DNA of 64,000 nt from Diphasiastrum complanatum. Taxonomy: Eukaryota; Streptophyta; Lycopodiopsida; Lycopodiales; Lycopodiaceae. Under the pieces are notes generated by a model that was not told where the DNA came from, did no database searches, and was given only the letters and a program-made list of their open reading frames with translations. The stretch is taken from assembly GCA_029204225.1 (NCBI GenBank), contig CM055092.1, positions 67,650,810 through 67,714,809 of the forward strand, written 5' to 3'. Positions 13,931-27,339 of this stretch are shown here, in pieces (the stretch's first letter is position 1; each line of letters starts with the position of its first letter). A program made the translations under genes and the position numbers.

Positions 13931-15200
13931 CTGATTTCAGAAGCCAGGATTCCCTCCTCTCTTGCATTCAGTCACCTTGGGTTGGAAGTGGGTTAGGGTT
14001 TTGAATAGCCATTTCCTGTTGGTTGGGTGGTTTAGCTCCACAGGTGTCTTTTTGGTTGCATGTAATAGGATCTAAGGAGATCTTCACTTGGCGATCGTAA
14101 TAAGGCTGATTGATCAACGTGCACTTGGAAAGGTGCTACCTACCATTGATTGCTTGTTTTAGCTTCCTTCCTACAATACTTCTGTGGGTTGTGCAAAGAG
14201 GGGCACTAATAGTTCATTTGGAGGTGCGACGGTGGAGAGCTGCCTACGATGGATATAAGCGTCGGTTCTTTAAGCAAGGTAGACAACTTGCTATGTAATA
14301 GGTTACCAATTATTTTGTGGGCATATACTTCGTAAATCACTTCTTGGATTCTCCACGACATGCTTGACCAACAGTAACTCCTACATTCTTCAAAGAACAA
14401 AACATAACTAGCATCTCCCTGGCACACAACCCTAAGCACATCAGAATTTCATAAGAGCATGACAAGAGAGATTGTTATTGAGGAATAAGAATCCGCTTAA
14501 GAACACATTTAGGAGTAGAAGTAAAACTCAGTACAAGAGCATGAGGTGGCCATCAAAAATTTTAAGGGCCAATTCTAAGATCATAATTTTCCTCTAGACA
14601 CATTCTGGGCTGAACTGTAACCCCTACCTACTAGCAATTCTTGCCATTTTTACATAAAAACTTTGTGTCTTTACGTGCCGATAGTTTACACAGCATCAAA
14701 ATTAGCTCAAAAATAGCATGATTTTTTGTCACAAAAATTCAGCTAACATTGGCGACTAGCACTAAGTCGCATGGTCCCCATATGGCGGACCCAAAATCTC
14801 TAGTTTCCAGCTCCTGACTGATACTTGTTGTAGCTTCAATCTATGCCCTTTGATGGTGCTAATCAGTTCCTTTGTACATCAACTCATGAATCCAGCTATC
14901 AAGTGTTCCATTTGCATTAGTCTTTTCAAGTATGGTACTTGCATACCGACATGACAATCCCATCCCTATGGTCCTACATTGGCATATGCAGTCACTCGCA
15001 TTAGTATTATAAAATATTTTCCTTCTCAAACCCATGCATAAAGTGGCATGCGAATGCAAGCTTATCAGAAAAAAGACATGGATGCATATCTTTGCAGTAA
15101 AGTGTCTAGTTGTGGGCAAACAATGTATGCGTGACTGCATGGTGGGCTTTGAGGTTTCTCACTTTTTTGTCTTTCGAACCAAGATCTACATCCAATACTT
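13931..15200. other. No recognised gene
   Basis: Short open frames only, with no recognisable domain or RNA gene. Confidence 0.4.
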
Positions 15201-15229
15201 TGATTGTCATGCCCACAACTGATCTCAGA

Positions 15230-15690
15230 TTGATTATCCCGCTAGAGGTCAGTAGGCCTACCTTGATCCATAAGTTAATATATGAGGGGTGGGGCCCTCA
15301 TGTGCATATGGTCATAAATAATCATTGAAGGCCTTAACTCATGATGGTGGAGTTTTATCGGTTTATCAATGAGTCCTAGGGAAGCGGAATGATGTGGCCT
15401 AGTTAGGCTGCAGAGGTGTCTAGTGAGGTGTCACAATGCACTACTAGTGGTGCATGGGCCTTGGAGGATATAAGTATACCCATTGGGCTCTCAATAGTCT
15501 ATGCTTGATTGTGTGACTGCTAGTATGATGCCTCTATCCCTTGTGTGGGATTGATCCATAGCTTTGGGGCTAGATTCGTTTGATCTAGGTTTGGTTGGGT
15601 TGGTTTGTCCACCATCCCCTTTTATTGCTTTGTTGCGGCTTGCTTGACTAGAGTATCCTTGTTGTGGGACTTTATACTGGTATTAGAGCC
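15230..15690 (+). mobile_element. Candidate 5' LTR with primer-binding site
   Basis: TGGTATTAGAGCC at 15,678-15,690 differs by one base from the tRNA-Met primer site TGGTATCAGAGCC. Upstream, GGAGGATATAAGTATACC (about 15,463-15,480) looks like a TATA box about 200 bp before the putative LTR end, which is where an LTR promoter would sit. The LTR start is a guess. No pol motifs follow: the foldback structure at 15.9 kb interrupts. Confidence 0.4.
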
Positions 15691-15879
15691 AAGCATTAGG
15701 GAAAATATGGGCTCAAAATGGGCCCTTTAAGAAGTTTAACTATAGAGAAAGATTAACAAGAGAGAGAAAACTTCCGACAACATCTATGCTCGTTTTTTAT
15801 GATTTCGGAACTACCCACTATCCAACTTATATGGTTAACATGTAGCCTTAATTTCCATAAGCAAATGTGATGATATTGC

Positions 15880-16985
15880 ACATTTTCTCCTTTGAAAAAC
15901 GATCCGAGGGGTCCCATGCCCTTGGAAAAATGTGCAACTGACGTCTGGAACCGGCGGGCGTAATTGCGCTAGTGTGTGCTCATTCACTTCTCTTTTGTAT
16001 TTCCAGGTGATGGTGCAAGAGTTTTCCAAACCCTAATATTGCTTCAACACATAGATGTGCTATCCGACACATTAAACAGACCATCCACTCGTTGAATCAA
16101 TATTAGGATTCTTTTTTAGAATAGTTTAACTTCTTAACCGTAGCTTCAATTGAGACGAACATGGTGCCATTAGAAAGAGCTCGACGAGAGCTTCGCAATG
16201 GCATCTACATGACCTAGTTTTGAGTTACGCTTAAAAAGTTATAGGCAGTCAAAGCTCACAAAAAATCTCTCATCTAAAAATATATATATTTCAAAAAAAT
16301 AACCCTAATATTGGTTCAGCGTGGGCCCTTAGGGTTTGAGCGGGCTCAAACGCTAAGGGCGCACACTGAACCAATATTAAGGTTTTGAATTTTGTTGTTT
16401 TGAAAAGAGCTCAACGAGAGCTTTGCAACGGCACCAGAATGACCTAATTCTGACTTACAGTTCAAAAGTTATAGGCAGTCAAAGTTTTGGCTGCCTATAA
16501 CTTTTGAATCGTAAGTCGGAATTAGGTCATTCTGGTGCTGGTGCAAAGCTCTCGTCGAGCTCTTTCTGGAATTTTTTTTTTTCAAAACCCTAATATCGGT
16601 TCAGCGCGCGCCCTTAGCGTTTGAGCCCGCTGAAAACCTAAGGGCGCGCGCTGAACCGATATTAGAGTTATTTTTTTGAAATATATATTTTTTTAGATGA
16701 GAGATTTTTTATGAACTTTGACTACTTATAACTTTTTAACCGTAACTTGGAACTAAGTCATCTATGGTGCCATTCCAAAGCTCTTGTCAAGCTCTTTCTA
16801 ATGGCACCATGTTCGTCTCAATTGGAGCTACGGTTAAGACGTTAGACTGTTTGGAAAGGTCTCGCACCATTACCTAGAAATGCAAAGGAGAAGTGAAGCC
16901 CGTCGATTCCAAGCACCAGTTGCACATATTTTCAAGGGCGTGGTTCCCCTCGGAGCGCTTTTCAAAGGGGGAAATATGGAAGAGA
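15880..16985. mobile_element. 1.1-kb foldback element with nested palindromes
   Basis: The left arm (about 15,885-16,483) and the right arm (about 16,484-16,975) are imperfect inverse complements meeting at about 16,484. There GTCAAAGTTTTGGCTGCC forms the hairpin tip. Matching pairs from outside in are: CCGAGGGG (15,905) with CCCCTCGG (16,946); GGTGATGGTGCAAGAG (16,008) with CTCGCACCATTACC (16,861); and GAGACGAACATGGTGCCATT (16,152) with its complement at 16,799. Inside the arms are shorter palindromic modules bounded by CCTAATATTGGTTCAGC and its complement. It has no coding capacity. A transcript would fold into a very long hairpin. Foldback or MITE-derived structures are the closest known class. 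Confidence 0.85.
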
Positions 16986-17064
16986 ACTATAGTTTAGAAC
17001 AACTAACGCTAGTTAAACTATTCGGGCAAATATTTAACATACGAGCAGCACATATTGTCCAATG

Positions 17065-18420
<1,356 letters not shown>

Positions 18421-18434
18421 CTCGGCAGTTCCCT

Positions 18435-18547
18435 CATTGTTCTGCTATACCCAACGGGGTTGTCTTAGTTGGTTAGCTTGACATCCAAAGTTTCTTTGGT
18501 CTCAGGTTCGAGCCTCCCCTTGGAAACCAAGAAGCATTGTTCTGCTA
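18435..18547 (+). mobile_element. Tiny tRNA-like retroposon flanked by 13-bp direct repeats
   Basis: CATTGTTCTGCTA occurs exactly at 18,435-18,447 and again at 18,535-18,547, flanking 87 bp. The insert has an RNA polymerase III A-box-like sequence (TGTCTTAGTTGG, 18,461-18,472) and a good B box (GGTTCGAGCC, 18,505-18,514) at tRNA spacing. The T-stem pairs poorly, so it is not a functional tRNA. It is best read as a tRNA-derived retropseudogene or minimal SINE with its target-site duplication. Confidence 0.7.
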
Positions 18548-19270
18548 CGTGGGGCCAGCGGTGGAGCGACTCGAATAGTGCCCGATCATCCATGTTGAGA
18601 GAAGGAGAATGAAGGGAAAGGGAAAGCGAAAAGGAAGAGGGGGGGCGTGGGGGCTGCATCTTCAACTGAACTCACTGTCCATTTTGGTCCCAGCTTCACC
18701 ACAAGCCACACGTTATTTATTGTTTAATTTTTTTTTATTTTTTAATTTGGTTGCCCGGGCGCCACGTGTTTAGGCAGCCAAAATTTATCCCATAAACATA
18801 AACGTTTTTATTGGAATACTGAGAGCGAATATATAGGCAAATTGTGCCTTATTTTTACATGTGTGTGCTTGGGGCTTAGTAAAAGGCTTCTTTGTTTTTT
18901 CCTTCTCTCCAAAACTTTTATTTGGGCTTTATAGAATTTTTCGGTTTGCGAATAACTAAGGGCAGTTAACATGGTTAAACAATGTTTTTTGTTTATTTAG
19001 TATTGTTTTTTGCTCTTCCCATGAAAATTACAAGTTTTGTAATGCATTAATTTTTTCAAGCATGAAAGTTTCATATAAGATGGTATATGTTATTATGAAA
19101 ATTGCTTGAACAACCAAATCTCCTTACAAACTTGCTAATTAGAGAAATTTTTTAGTTTTCCTACGAGTTAAGTCCAACTAAACAAAGTTCCCGTAGTTGG
19201 AGTTGTGTCTTCCACTTCTCCCGAAATTCGACCGACGTCGCCTGCCATGGTGATGCGATCAATTTTTTTT
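18548..19270. other. No recognised gene
   Basis: Non-coding. A purine-rich stretch near 18,600-18,650 is followed by AT-rich DNA. Confidence 0.4.
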
Positions 19271-19275
19271 GCTTT

Positions 19276-21142
19276 ATGCATTCAATAAAGCTGTTTTTGG
19301 AACCTCGTCAAGGCATTAAAAAAACCGAAATAATCAAATCTAAAATTAGACAATTGCCACATGGGCAATCGACACGCGAATGTTACAAGAAGAAATCGGA
19401 CATAAAGGTGGGAAAAGTGAAGGAACAAGGCAACATTGCCGAAGATGATGGGAAAGATGACAAGACAAGTGTCTTCTCATCGACATTGGCATCCCAGGTT
19501 GATGATGGTGCCAGGTGGTTCATAAATTTGGCCGCCATGAGGCATATGAATGGGACATGTGATTGGTTTGAGAAATTCTCACCAATCCATGATGGGGACA
19601 AGGTCACACAAGCCAATGGGGAGGCATGCCAAATTCAAGGTGTCGATAGTGTACTTGTGCAGTTTAATCCTGATGGTAAGGTCAAGAACATACCTAGTGT
19701 GCTTTATGTTCCTGGACTCAAAAAGAGTTTGTCTATTGGTGTGATGGCGAATTAACATCTTAAGGTTGAGTTTGTCAAAGATGGATGTCTAATGAAGGAT
19801 ATGGACCACAATTATAAAGTGGTTGCAAAAGGATATCATGATCGTAACTGTGGCCTTTATAAGTTGGATGCTGCAAAACTAGGTAAATATGGTTTGGCTA
19901 CCTCAACATCATCACGATCAGAGTTGTGGCATAGGAGACTTGGTCACTTAAACTATGGGAGCTTGAGATTGATGATGAAGTTGAAGATGGTTACAAGATT
20001 ACCACCATTGCAGTATGATCATCACACAATCTGTGAAGGATGCATTATGGGAAGCATCATAGTGAGACGTTCAAGAAGGTTGGAGCTGAAGATGAAGGTT
20101 GAGAGGGTGAGTATGAGAGGACGCCACCTATCCAAGAGCCTAGGGGAAGGTACTTGTCGATAGGAGCAACAAAGTTGAAACCGGTTGGGAGTAAGAGGCA
20201 TTACTTAGACACTCCTTCGGATACATACTCTCCTAGAAGTGTGTCACATGAATCTAAGGTACCAAAATGGTAGAAAAAGATCATGAAAGATGCAAGGCTA
20301 AATCAACCAGGATCTAGCATGCAAGAAGAAGTGAGAAGGTCAACACGGAAAAGGAAACCTCCCTATTGCTATCATGTGAACTATGCTCTAATAAGTGATA
20401 TTGACATTACTTTATTTCGTTGGCTAGTTGAAAGTTTGATCTATCGTACGACTACACACCCTGATATCTGCTATGTTGTAAGTATGATTAGTCAATTCAT
20501 GTCATCACCCACTATGAAAGCCGCGAAGAGGATTTTGAGGTACGTGAAAGGTATACTTAACCTTGGCTTGGTCTATAAAAGACAGAGTACTTTACCTATG
20601 TTGACACTGATTGGGTAGGAAATGTAGATGATAGAAAATCAAAAACAGATTATGCTTTCAATTTTGGTAGCGGTTGTTTTTCATGATCTAGCAAAAAGCA
20701 GGGCACTTTCTTCTATATAAGCTTAGTATAAAGCGTTAGTTTTTGCTATCAAGAGGCTATTTGGTTGCGTAAGCTATAAAATGAGATTGGCATGAAGCAG
20801 GTATATCCTACAGTTATTTTCTGTGATAGCCAAAGTGATATACAATTGGCTAAGAATCACGTCTTTCACGCGAGAACAACGCATATTGAAGTGAAATATC
20901 ACTTTTGTGTGAAAAGCTACAATTTGAAGATATAAGCATCACACATTGTTCTATGTTGGTACAACTTGCTGATATATTTATGAAAGCTTTAAGTGAAGAG
21001 AAGTTTGAAACTTTTAGAGCTAAACTTGGCTTAGATTTGGTTATGTAAAAAGTTTTTGCTTATGATACTATTATGGAGGTATGTTCCATGAATAGAGTAA
21101 ATCTTAAAGTAAAGAGAGACGTTGATCATTGACGGAGAGAGT
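19276..21142 (+). pseudogene. Internally deleted Copia gag-pol remnant
   Basis: This follows the family of the 4.4-9.8 kb element. A degenerate zinc-knuckle region lies near 19,350. A protease region near 19,515 has lost the catalytic aspartate: WFINLAAMRHM stands where WFIDSGATRHM is expected. A GAG-pre-integrase motif (ELWHRRLGHLNYGSL) lies near 19,920. The integrase and most of the RT are missing: sequence jumps from about 20,090 to the integrase-RT linker (EEVRRSTRKRKPPY, near 20,325), then directly to the RT C-terminus (HPDICYVVSMISQFM, near 20,458). RNase H scraps continue to about 21,050. A purine tract (CGGAGAGAG) at about 21,134 suggests that a 3' LTR begins near 21,143. Confidence 0.85.
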
Positions 21143-22140
21143 TAAAATAGCAATGATCGACTAATACAGTGATTTCTAAATTTGACAATACCACGTGTGC
21201 TCAGTTCTAGAAATATTTGGCCATCTTTCTTTTATGAGCCCTTTGAGTGCTCTTAAGCAATTTTCTCTTTGTACTTGAATGAGTGTGAATATACACTTTA
21301 TGGAGAGCTATTTCGTCTTGTCGTGTCTTGATGCACTTGACAATGTGCTGTAGTGATTGATACAATCAAGTTTTAAATCGTATTCTCAACTGATTTTAAC
21401 AATATTTTTTTGGTTTGACTATAAAAATATGTCTCTCAATTTTTTTCAATTTGGAGCTATGTAGAAATAGATACGTGTATCTAAAGTTGCCCATATCAAA
21501 AATAAATCATTAGCTTCAAATTTGAGCTTTTGTCTCAAGTGATATAATTGTTCTTCTAAGTCTTGATTCTCAACATAGTAATTCTCTATTATTGTAGAGT
21601 GAAACTCATGCACAATATCAAATTTTAAAATATCAATATTTGTAGAAGAAAAATATACTTGATGATTATGATCGATTACTTACGTTAACAAGTGTTTTGT
21701 TGTTTTTTGATATAGCATATCTCTGTGTGCTCTTGTTTTATAATAGTATCAATCCTTCTTATAGTATTCAGCACTAGAAATGTCATTTTCATGTCTTCAA
21801 TCTACTTGTTAGTAGTTTCTAGTTGTTGAGTATTTTCTTTCAAACTTGTCACGGATGTATGAACTTTCTTGAGGATGATATTGAAATGGCAGAGACTTAT
21901 GAAACATTCAAGATTGCATGAAAAACAAGATCAATTCCAAAACCAAAGATAATGATGTCTAAATCTTACAATTCTTTCAATAATGATATTAATGTCTCAA
22001 TATGTTGGAATCTAGTTTATGTTCTAAAACTGAAAATTCTATTTTTGTAGCCTCAAATTCATTTGAGTCTATAAGAAAGAAAATAAGATTAAAAAGAAGA
22101 CCAAAGATAATAGTTATCAATCAAAACTAGGAAATATCCT
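21143..22140. other. Possible decayed LTR, then unassigned AT-rich DNA
   Basis: Sequence just after the purine tract at 21,134 could be a 3' LTR of about 230 bp, but there is no second copy to compare with. The rest is AT-rich with no recognised gene. Confidence 0.3.
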
Positions 22141-22149
22141 CATCCTCTT

Positions 22150-22930
22150 TTGTTTACTAGTACAATCCTTGATCAAATAGTTGGGCATGCTTGTTACAAA
22201 TTCTTGGATGGATTTTTAGGATATAATCAAGTTTTTACACATGAAGAAGATCAATCAAAGACAAAAAATATGCATTTTGACAAATGTCATTTGAGCTTTG
22301 TAATGCACCAAGTGATGACAATAATACTTAAAAATCACTTACATGATTTCTTGATGATATTTATTGATATTTTTCTATTTATAGTGAAAAAAAATATTAC
22401 CTATCAAAGCTCAAAAAGACATTACATAGATGCTGAACACCTTTACATTTTTGTCCAGAAAAATGTCACTATGAATTGGAGAAGACATATTGAAGTTGAC
22501 AAAGAGAAAATCAAAGTTGTTAAAAAATTACATACACCAACCAATTGCGAGAACTTGGAGACTTCTTGAGACATGTTGATTAATAGAGACAATTATCAAA
22601 GATTATGCAATACTTGCTTCCCAAAATTTACTGAAGAGAGATGTTAAGTATGCTTGGAAATCTAAAAGACAAGAAACTTTTAGCAAATTAAAGATTACAT
22701 TACTGAAAGCACTAGTTCTATGCCCCTCCACATTGGGTAAGAAAATTTCATGTCTATGTGATGTATTTTCTTTTGCCATTGGATTGATGTCAACTTAGAA
22801 AGATATTGTCAAGAAGGATTATGTTGTGTATTATGCAAGGCATGAATTATCTGCAATGAATTAGTCAGCATTAGAGCAAGAGCTTTCAAGATGGTGTATA
22901 CAGTGAAAAATATATTGCGGGTGCTGTTGC
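22150..22930 (+). pseudogene. Ty3/Gypsy reverse transcriptase / RNase H remnant
   Basis: Motifs appear in Gypsy order in shifting frames. TILDQIVGHACYKFLDGF then GYNQVF lie near 22,160-22,235. The RT catalytic region is degenerate (FLMIFIDIFLF near 22,350, where FxVYxDDxxV is expected). DKEKIKVVKKL lies near 22,500. RNase H-like VKYAWKSKRQETF lies near 22,645 and VVYYARHELSAMN near 22,820. Frameshifts, stops and the loss of the second catalytic aspartate make it non-functional. Confidence 0.8.
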
Positions 22931-22934
22931 TGCT

Positions 22935-24200
22935 AATATAGGTATGTGTATGTGGGTTCATCTTGACGTGTAGCACTGGATGGAACAGATGGCATGCAAG
23001 ACGAAGCCCGTTTGGCGATATTATACCATGTTTCGAAAATGCCAAGAAGTAGTCCATTTATTGTGCTCTAGTGGCATTCCTCTTGGCACGAAGGGCGTGT
23101 TCCAACATACAATGTCAGAATTGAGAAACAACTGGTTCAGTGGGTCCGTGTTGAGCCCAAGAACCTTTGGACACCTATTGTCCGAGGTTTTGACTATTTC
23201 TGATTGAATCTGACCAATTCCTAGCTCGACGTGCCCAAGGCTGCATTTAGGGTTTCTAGTGCGAATGCACATTTTGTTGTGAGTACTGAACCGTTTGAAG
23301 TCTGGTTTAGTCCTGTGTATTTGTCTCGGTGTGTAGCACAGGACGAAACAGAGGGTCTAAAAAATGGACCTCGTGTTAGCACTAGCATCTCCTATATTAG
23401 AACACGTATCTTGTTTTCAGTTAGCAGCGATTCTGCCTCACAGAACCTGTTTACAATAGGATTTCTCATGAATGATCCTACTACGGATGAAATATACTCG
23501 GTTGTCACAACTTCTGCTTGACAATGTTTAGTAATGGTTCTCTGTCTGAATGCTAGCTCAATACTGTCCAACAGAGATTCAGCATGGTTAGGGATTCACG
23601 TGACTACAAATCGACTTAGCTACATCTCAATCACAGACTCTATTTTGTAGTATATTGGTAGTGTGTCCCGCCTATCAATGGCACACCTATGACCAGATAT
23701 CGATCCTTGATTTTGACAATGGATGTTCATCTTGGATATAGGATCTGTCAAGAACTCGAATTTATTTTCACAATTTTTCTGTAGCTGACTCGAAGACCAA
23801 TATCTCAATTATATGCAGAAATCGATTGTGAAGTGGCATGGATCTCACAGAAACTTGGATATGCACAAACATCCTAAACTCTCTACAAGGTAATCAGGAG
23901 ATGGATAGATAGATAAAAAATTCATTCTTGAGCTATTCTACAATTTTGACTTGCCGTGTACAAAGAGTCAAAAAATGCAGAGTACTTTTCAAACAAAAAT
24001 TTCATTCATCAAAGAGTGGATGCCAGATAATGCCTACGGTGAAAAACTTCAGTTGAACCTCTCGGTCGAGGAGACTCGGTTTGAGTTCCTTAGTGAAGAT
24101 TTAGCTGAAGAGTTTGATGGAAGAGAGTCGGTTCAAAACATTCGGATGTAAGATAGGAAGATGGTCATCAAACGTATTTCATGTAATATGCAGTAGTCAA
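22935..24200. other. No recognised gene
   Basis: Open frames of up to 96 codons exist on both strands (for example 23,231-23,521 +) but have no domain or obvious codon bias. I do not call them. Confidence 0.4.
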
Positions 24201-24289
24201 GCATCGGACATAAACTCAAATGTGATGAGGGATTGAGGAGTCGGATATAAAATATGGTGACTCTCGGATGTGCTTGTTGGATGTAACTT

Positions 24290-27030
24290 TAGTAACAGTT
24301 TAGAGTCTTGTCGGATCTTCTATTAATTATAGCCTCGGACGTACTTGGCCATGAATGGACATGTCTCAGACATGTTTGTCTTTGACTGAATCTTATAGCA
24401 GAATCAAATTATGCAAATGGAATACAATGTTGGATGCAAATGGTTGTCGAATGCAAATGGGCGTCAGATGCAAATGAGGGTGGAGTGTGTTGGATGCAAA
24501 CTGGAGATGGTTTGTCGGATGCAAGATGGGTGTCGGATGCAGATGTAGGTGGAATGGGTCGGATCCAAACTGAGATGGTTTGTCGGATCGAAGATGAGTG
24601 TAGGATGTTGATTCGTGTCGGATGGAAATGGGCGGATGCAAAATTAAGGCCGAAAAAAATAAACGTGGTAAAAAAAAATACATGAGGTCGAAAAAAAAAT
24701 CAAAACTAATCTAAAAAATGAAGTGGGTCGAAAAATGACAGTGGCTCAAAAAATTATACATGACTGAAAAAATTATATGATATAAAAAACAAATAAAAGC
24801 GTATCGAAAAAATTAAAAAGTATCAAAAAAATAAGTGTTCGAAAATCAAGGCTCGAAAAAAATCTTGGATCGAAAATTTAATACATCGAAAAGTTAGGAT
24901 AAAAACAAATAAAACTCGAAAAATAAACTCGAAAAATTAAAAATCGAAAAATGAAACTCAAAAACTAAAACTTGAAAACCAATTCTCGAAAAATAAACTC
25001 AAAAAATGAAACTCTAAAAATGAGGGACCGAAAAATCTAGGATAAAAAAAAATATGACTCGAAAAAATAAAGGTCCAAAAAAAATCTTGGATCGAAAAAA
25101 TAATGTATCGAAAAATTTCAAGATCGAAAAAACTAGAATAAAAAAATTAGAAAGTATCGAAAAATGTACAATGGAAAAAAAATTGTAAAGTATCAAATTT
25201 TTTTTTCAAAGGATAAAAAATATCAAGTATCGAAAATTTTTCAATAACTCGAAAAAAAATTAAATCGATATAGTATCGAAAAAATATAATTTCAGATATC
25301 GAAAAATCTCGGATTGTTAGAGTTGATACAATATTGGAAAAATTCTGGAAAACATCGAGTCGCGTATTGAAAAATTCTCAAGTATGGAAAAAATGTCAAG
25401 GGATTGAAAAATGGCAAGTATCGAAAAACCATAAGGTATTGTAATAATCGAAAAATCAAAAACCCAAGAAAAAACTCAAAAAATTGAAAAACTCAAAAAT
25501 AACTCGCAAATTGCAAAAATTTGAAAAAATAGAAAAAGGACTCGAAAAATTCAAAAATTTTAAAAACTTGAAAGCTCGAAAAACTAAATATTCGAAAACC
25601 ACAAAAAATGTGAAATCTCCAAAAAATTGAAGAAATATAAAAATCCTAAAAACTCAAAATTTTTTGAATGGGTTTCGGATGCAAAATATCGAAAAACCCG
25701 AAAAAAACATACATTATAAAATCCTGAAAAATTTGAATTTCTTTTTTAAAAATTCAAAAACTCAAAAAAGTAGAAAAAATCCAAAAAATTGCAAAGAGTT
25801 GAACAAGTAGGGGAGTCGAAAAAATTGCAACGGGTTGATAAAATTTCAAAGAGGTGGAAAATTGCAAAGGGCTGAAAAAATTTCAAATGGTAAAAAATTT
25901 AAAAGAAGTAAAAAATTTCAAAAAATTGAAACATTTGCTAGTGGTTGAAAAACGAGAAAGGGTCAAAAATACTTCAAAGGGATGGAAAAAACTTGAAAAG
26001 GATTGAAAGAACTGGAAAGGGATCGAAAAATTAAGGTTTAGATGGAGGGTGGTGGGTGCAATGAAAAAATAAAAGTCGTTATATGCAATGAGGGGCGTCG
26101 AAAAAAATTTGAAAACCTGAAAATGGTGAAAACCTCGAAAAAAATCGGTGAAAAAATGATGACAAACTTGAAAATGGTGAAAAACTCGAAAAATTTAAAA
26201 ATGCAAAAAACTCGAAAGATTTAAAAATCCAAAAATTCAAAAAAATTTGAGAATGTCGAAAATTTCAAAAAATTGTCAGATGGGATTGTCGGACGCAAAG
26301 TTGTTGGATGCAATCTTCAAAAAGAGTTTATTTATTTTTTTATTTTTTTCAAGTCGTCGGATATAATTGTTAGAAAAAGTCTTGTTGTGTAGTTTGTCGG
26401 ATGCAATCGTCGGACACAAATTTTTTGGAAAAATCCTGAAAAAATAATGAAATAAACTTGAAAATTTTGAAAAATGGGCAAAAACTCGAGAACTCGCAAA
26501 ATTTAAAAATGTCGGATGCAATGGATTTCAGAGTGGCGGATGCAAAAATGGGTGGCGAATGGAAAGTGGCGGATGCAATCAAAATGGACTAGTGGATGCA
26601 ATTGTAGAGGGAGCGTCAGATGGAATAACAAAAATCCAGTAAAAACTCGAAAAATGAGAAAAGTTCAAAAAATGGGAGAATTTTGAAAAACTCAAAAATT
26701 ATCATAAAAAAACGGCGGATGCACGTCGGATGCAATTTGAAAGTCATCAGATAGAATTCAGATGGGCATCAGATGCAAAGCGAGATGAGTGTTAGATGCA
26801 AAGTGTAATTGGTTTGTCGGATGTTGTAGTAATGTAGAGTGAAAGTGGAATGCAGTTACAAATGGAGTGACGAATGCAAACAAGATACAAATTCGTGGGC
26901 TTCAGACCTAAGAGCTCGTCAAATGCAACTGGGAATTGTCTGGCAGACGCAATTTGTTAAAGATATACGTCGGATAGAATGTTTGACTCGAAAACTCGAT
27001 ATCTCGAAAACTTGAAAAATTCGAGAAACT
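24290..27030. repeat. A-rich degenerate satellite of CGAAAAA and GTCGGATGCAA words
   Basis: Three zones are visible. From about 24,430 to 24,650, the word GTCGGATGCAAATGG recurs at irregular 20-30 bp spacing. From about 24,650 to 26,270, short units of type (A/C)TCGAAAAA(A/T) repeat every 8-20 bp for some 1.6 kb. From about 26,275 to 27,000, GTCGGATGCAA words return, mixed with CGAAAA units. There is no fixed period and no coding potential. I know of no named family with these words. Confidence 0.85.
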
Positions 27031-27339
27031 CACAAATAGATTAGTTTCCAGAAACGTGGATAGCATTGTGGCGGTTGTTTTTTTTGTTGAAATGTGGCGA
27101 TGGAAGTCTGAGCTTAAGAACTGGAAAAAGTCTTGTGAGGCTCAAAAAATTCCTGTGTGACTCGAAAAAATTTCAAGAAACTCGAAAATCATGAGAAATT
27201 CGATTTTTGATTGTCGGTGTCCAGAAACGCGAAATAGCGGTGCGGCGGTGGATTTCTGGAATGTCTGGAGTGAGGTCGCACAAATCTGAAGGATCAATAG
27301 GGATGTTATAAAGCAATTACAAACTGAGAAACAAGGGAT

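Noticed and set aside
18450-18534. Functional tRNA gene
   Set aside because: A and B boxes are recognisable, but the T-stem does not pair well and no proper acceptor stem forms. The flanking 13-bp repeats favour a retroposed copy.
23231-23521. 96-residue plus-strand frame
   Set aside because: No recognisable domain, no homology I can name, no splice or promoter context. It is probably chance.
24434-24685. Open frames with repeated Asp/Ala/Gly or His/Pro words
   Set aside because: They are translations of the GTCGGATGCAA repeat and not genes.
26042-26582. Lys/Asn-rich and Phe-rich frames in the A-rich satellite
   Set aside because: A consequence of A-rich repeat composition on the two strands.
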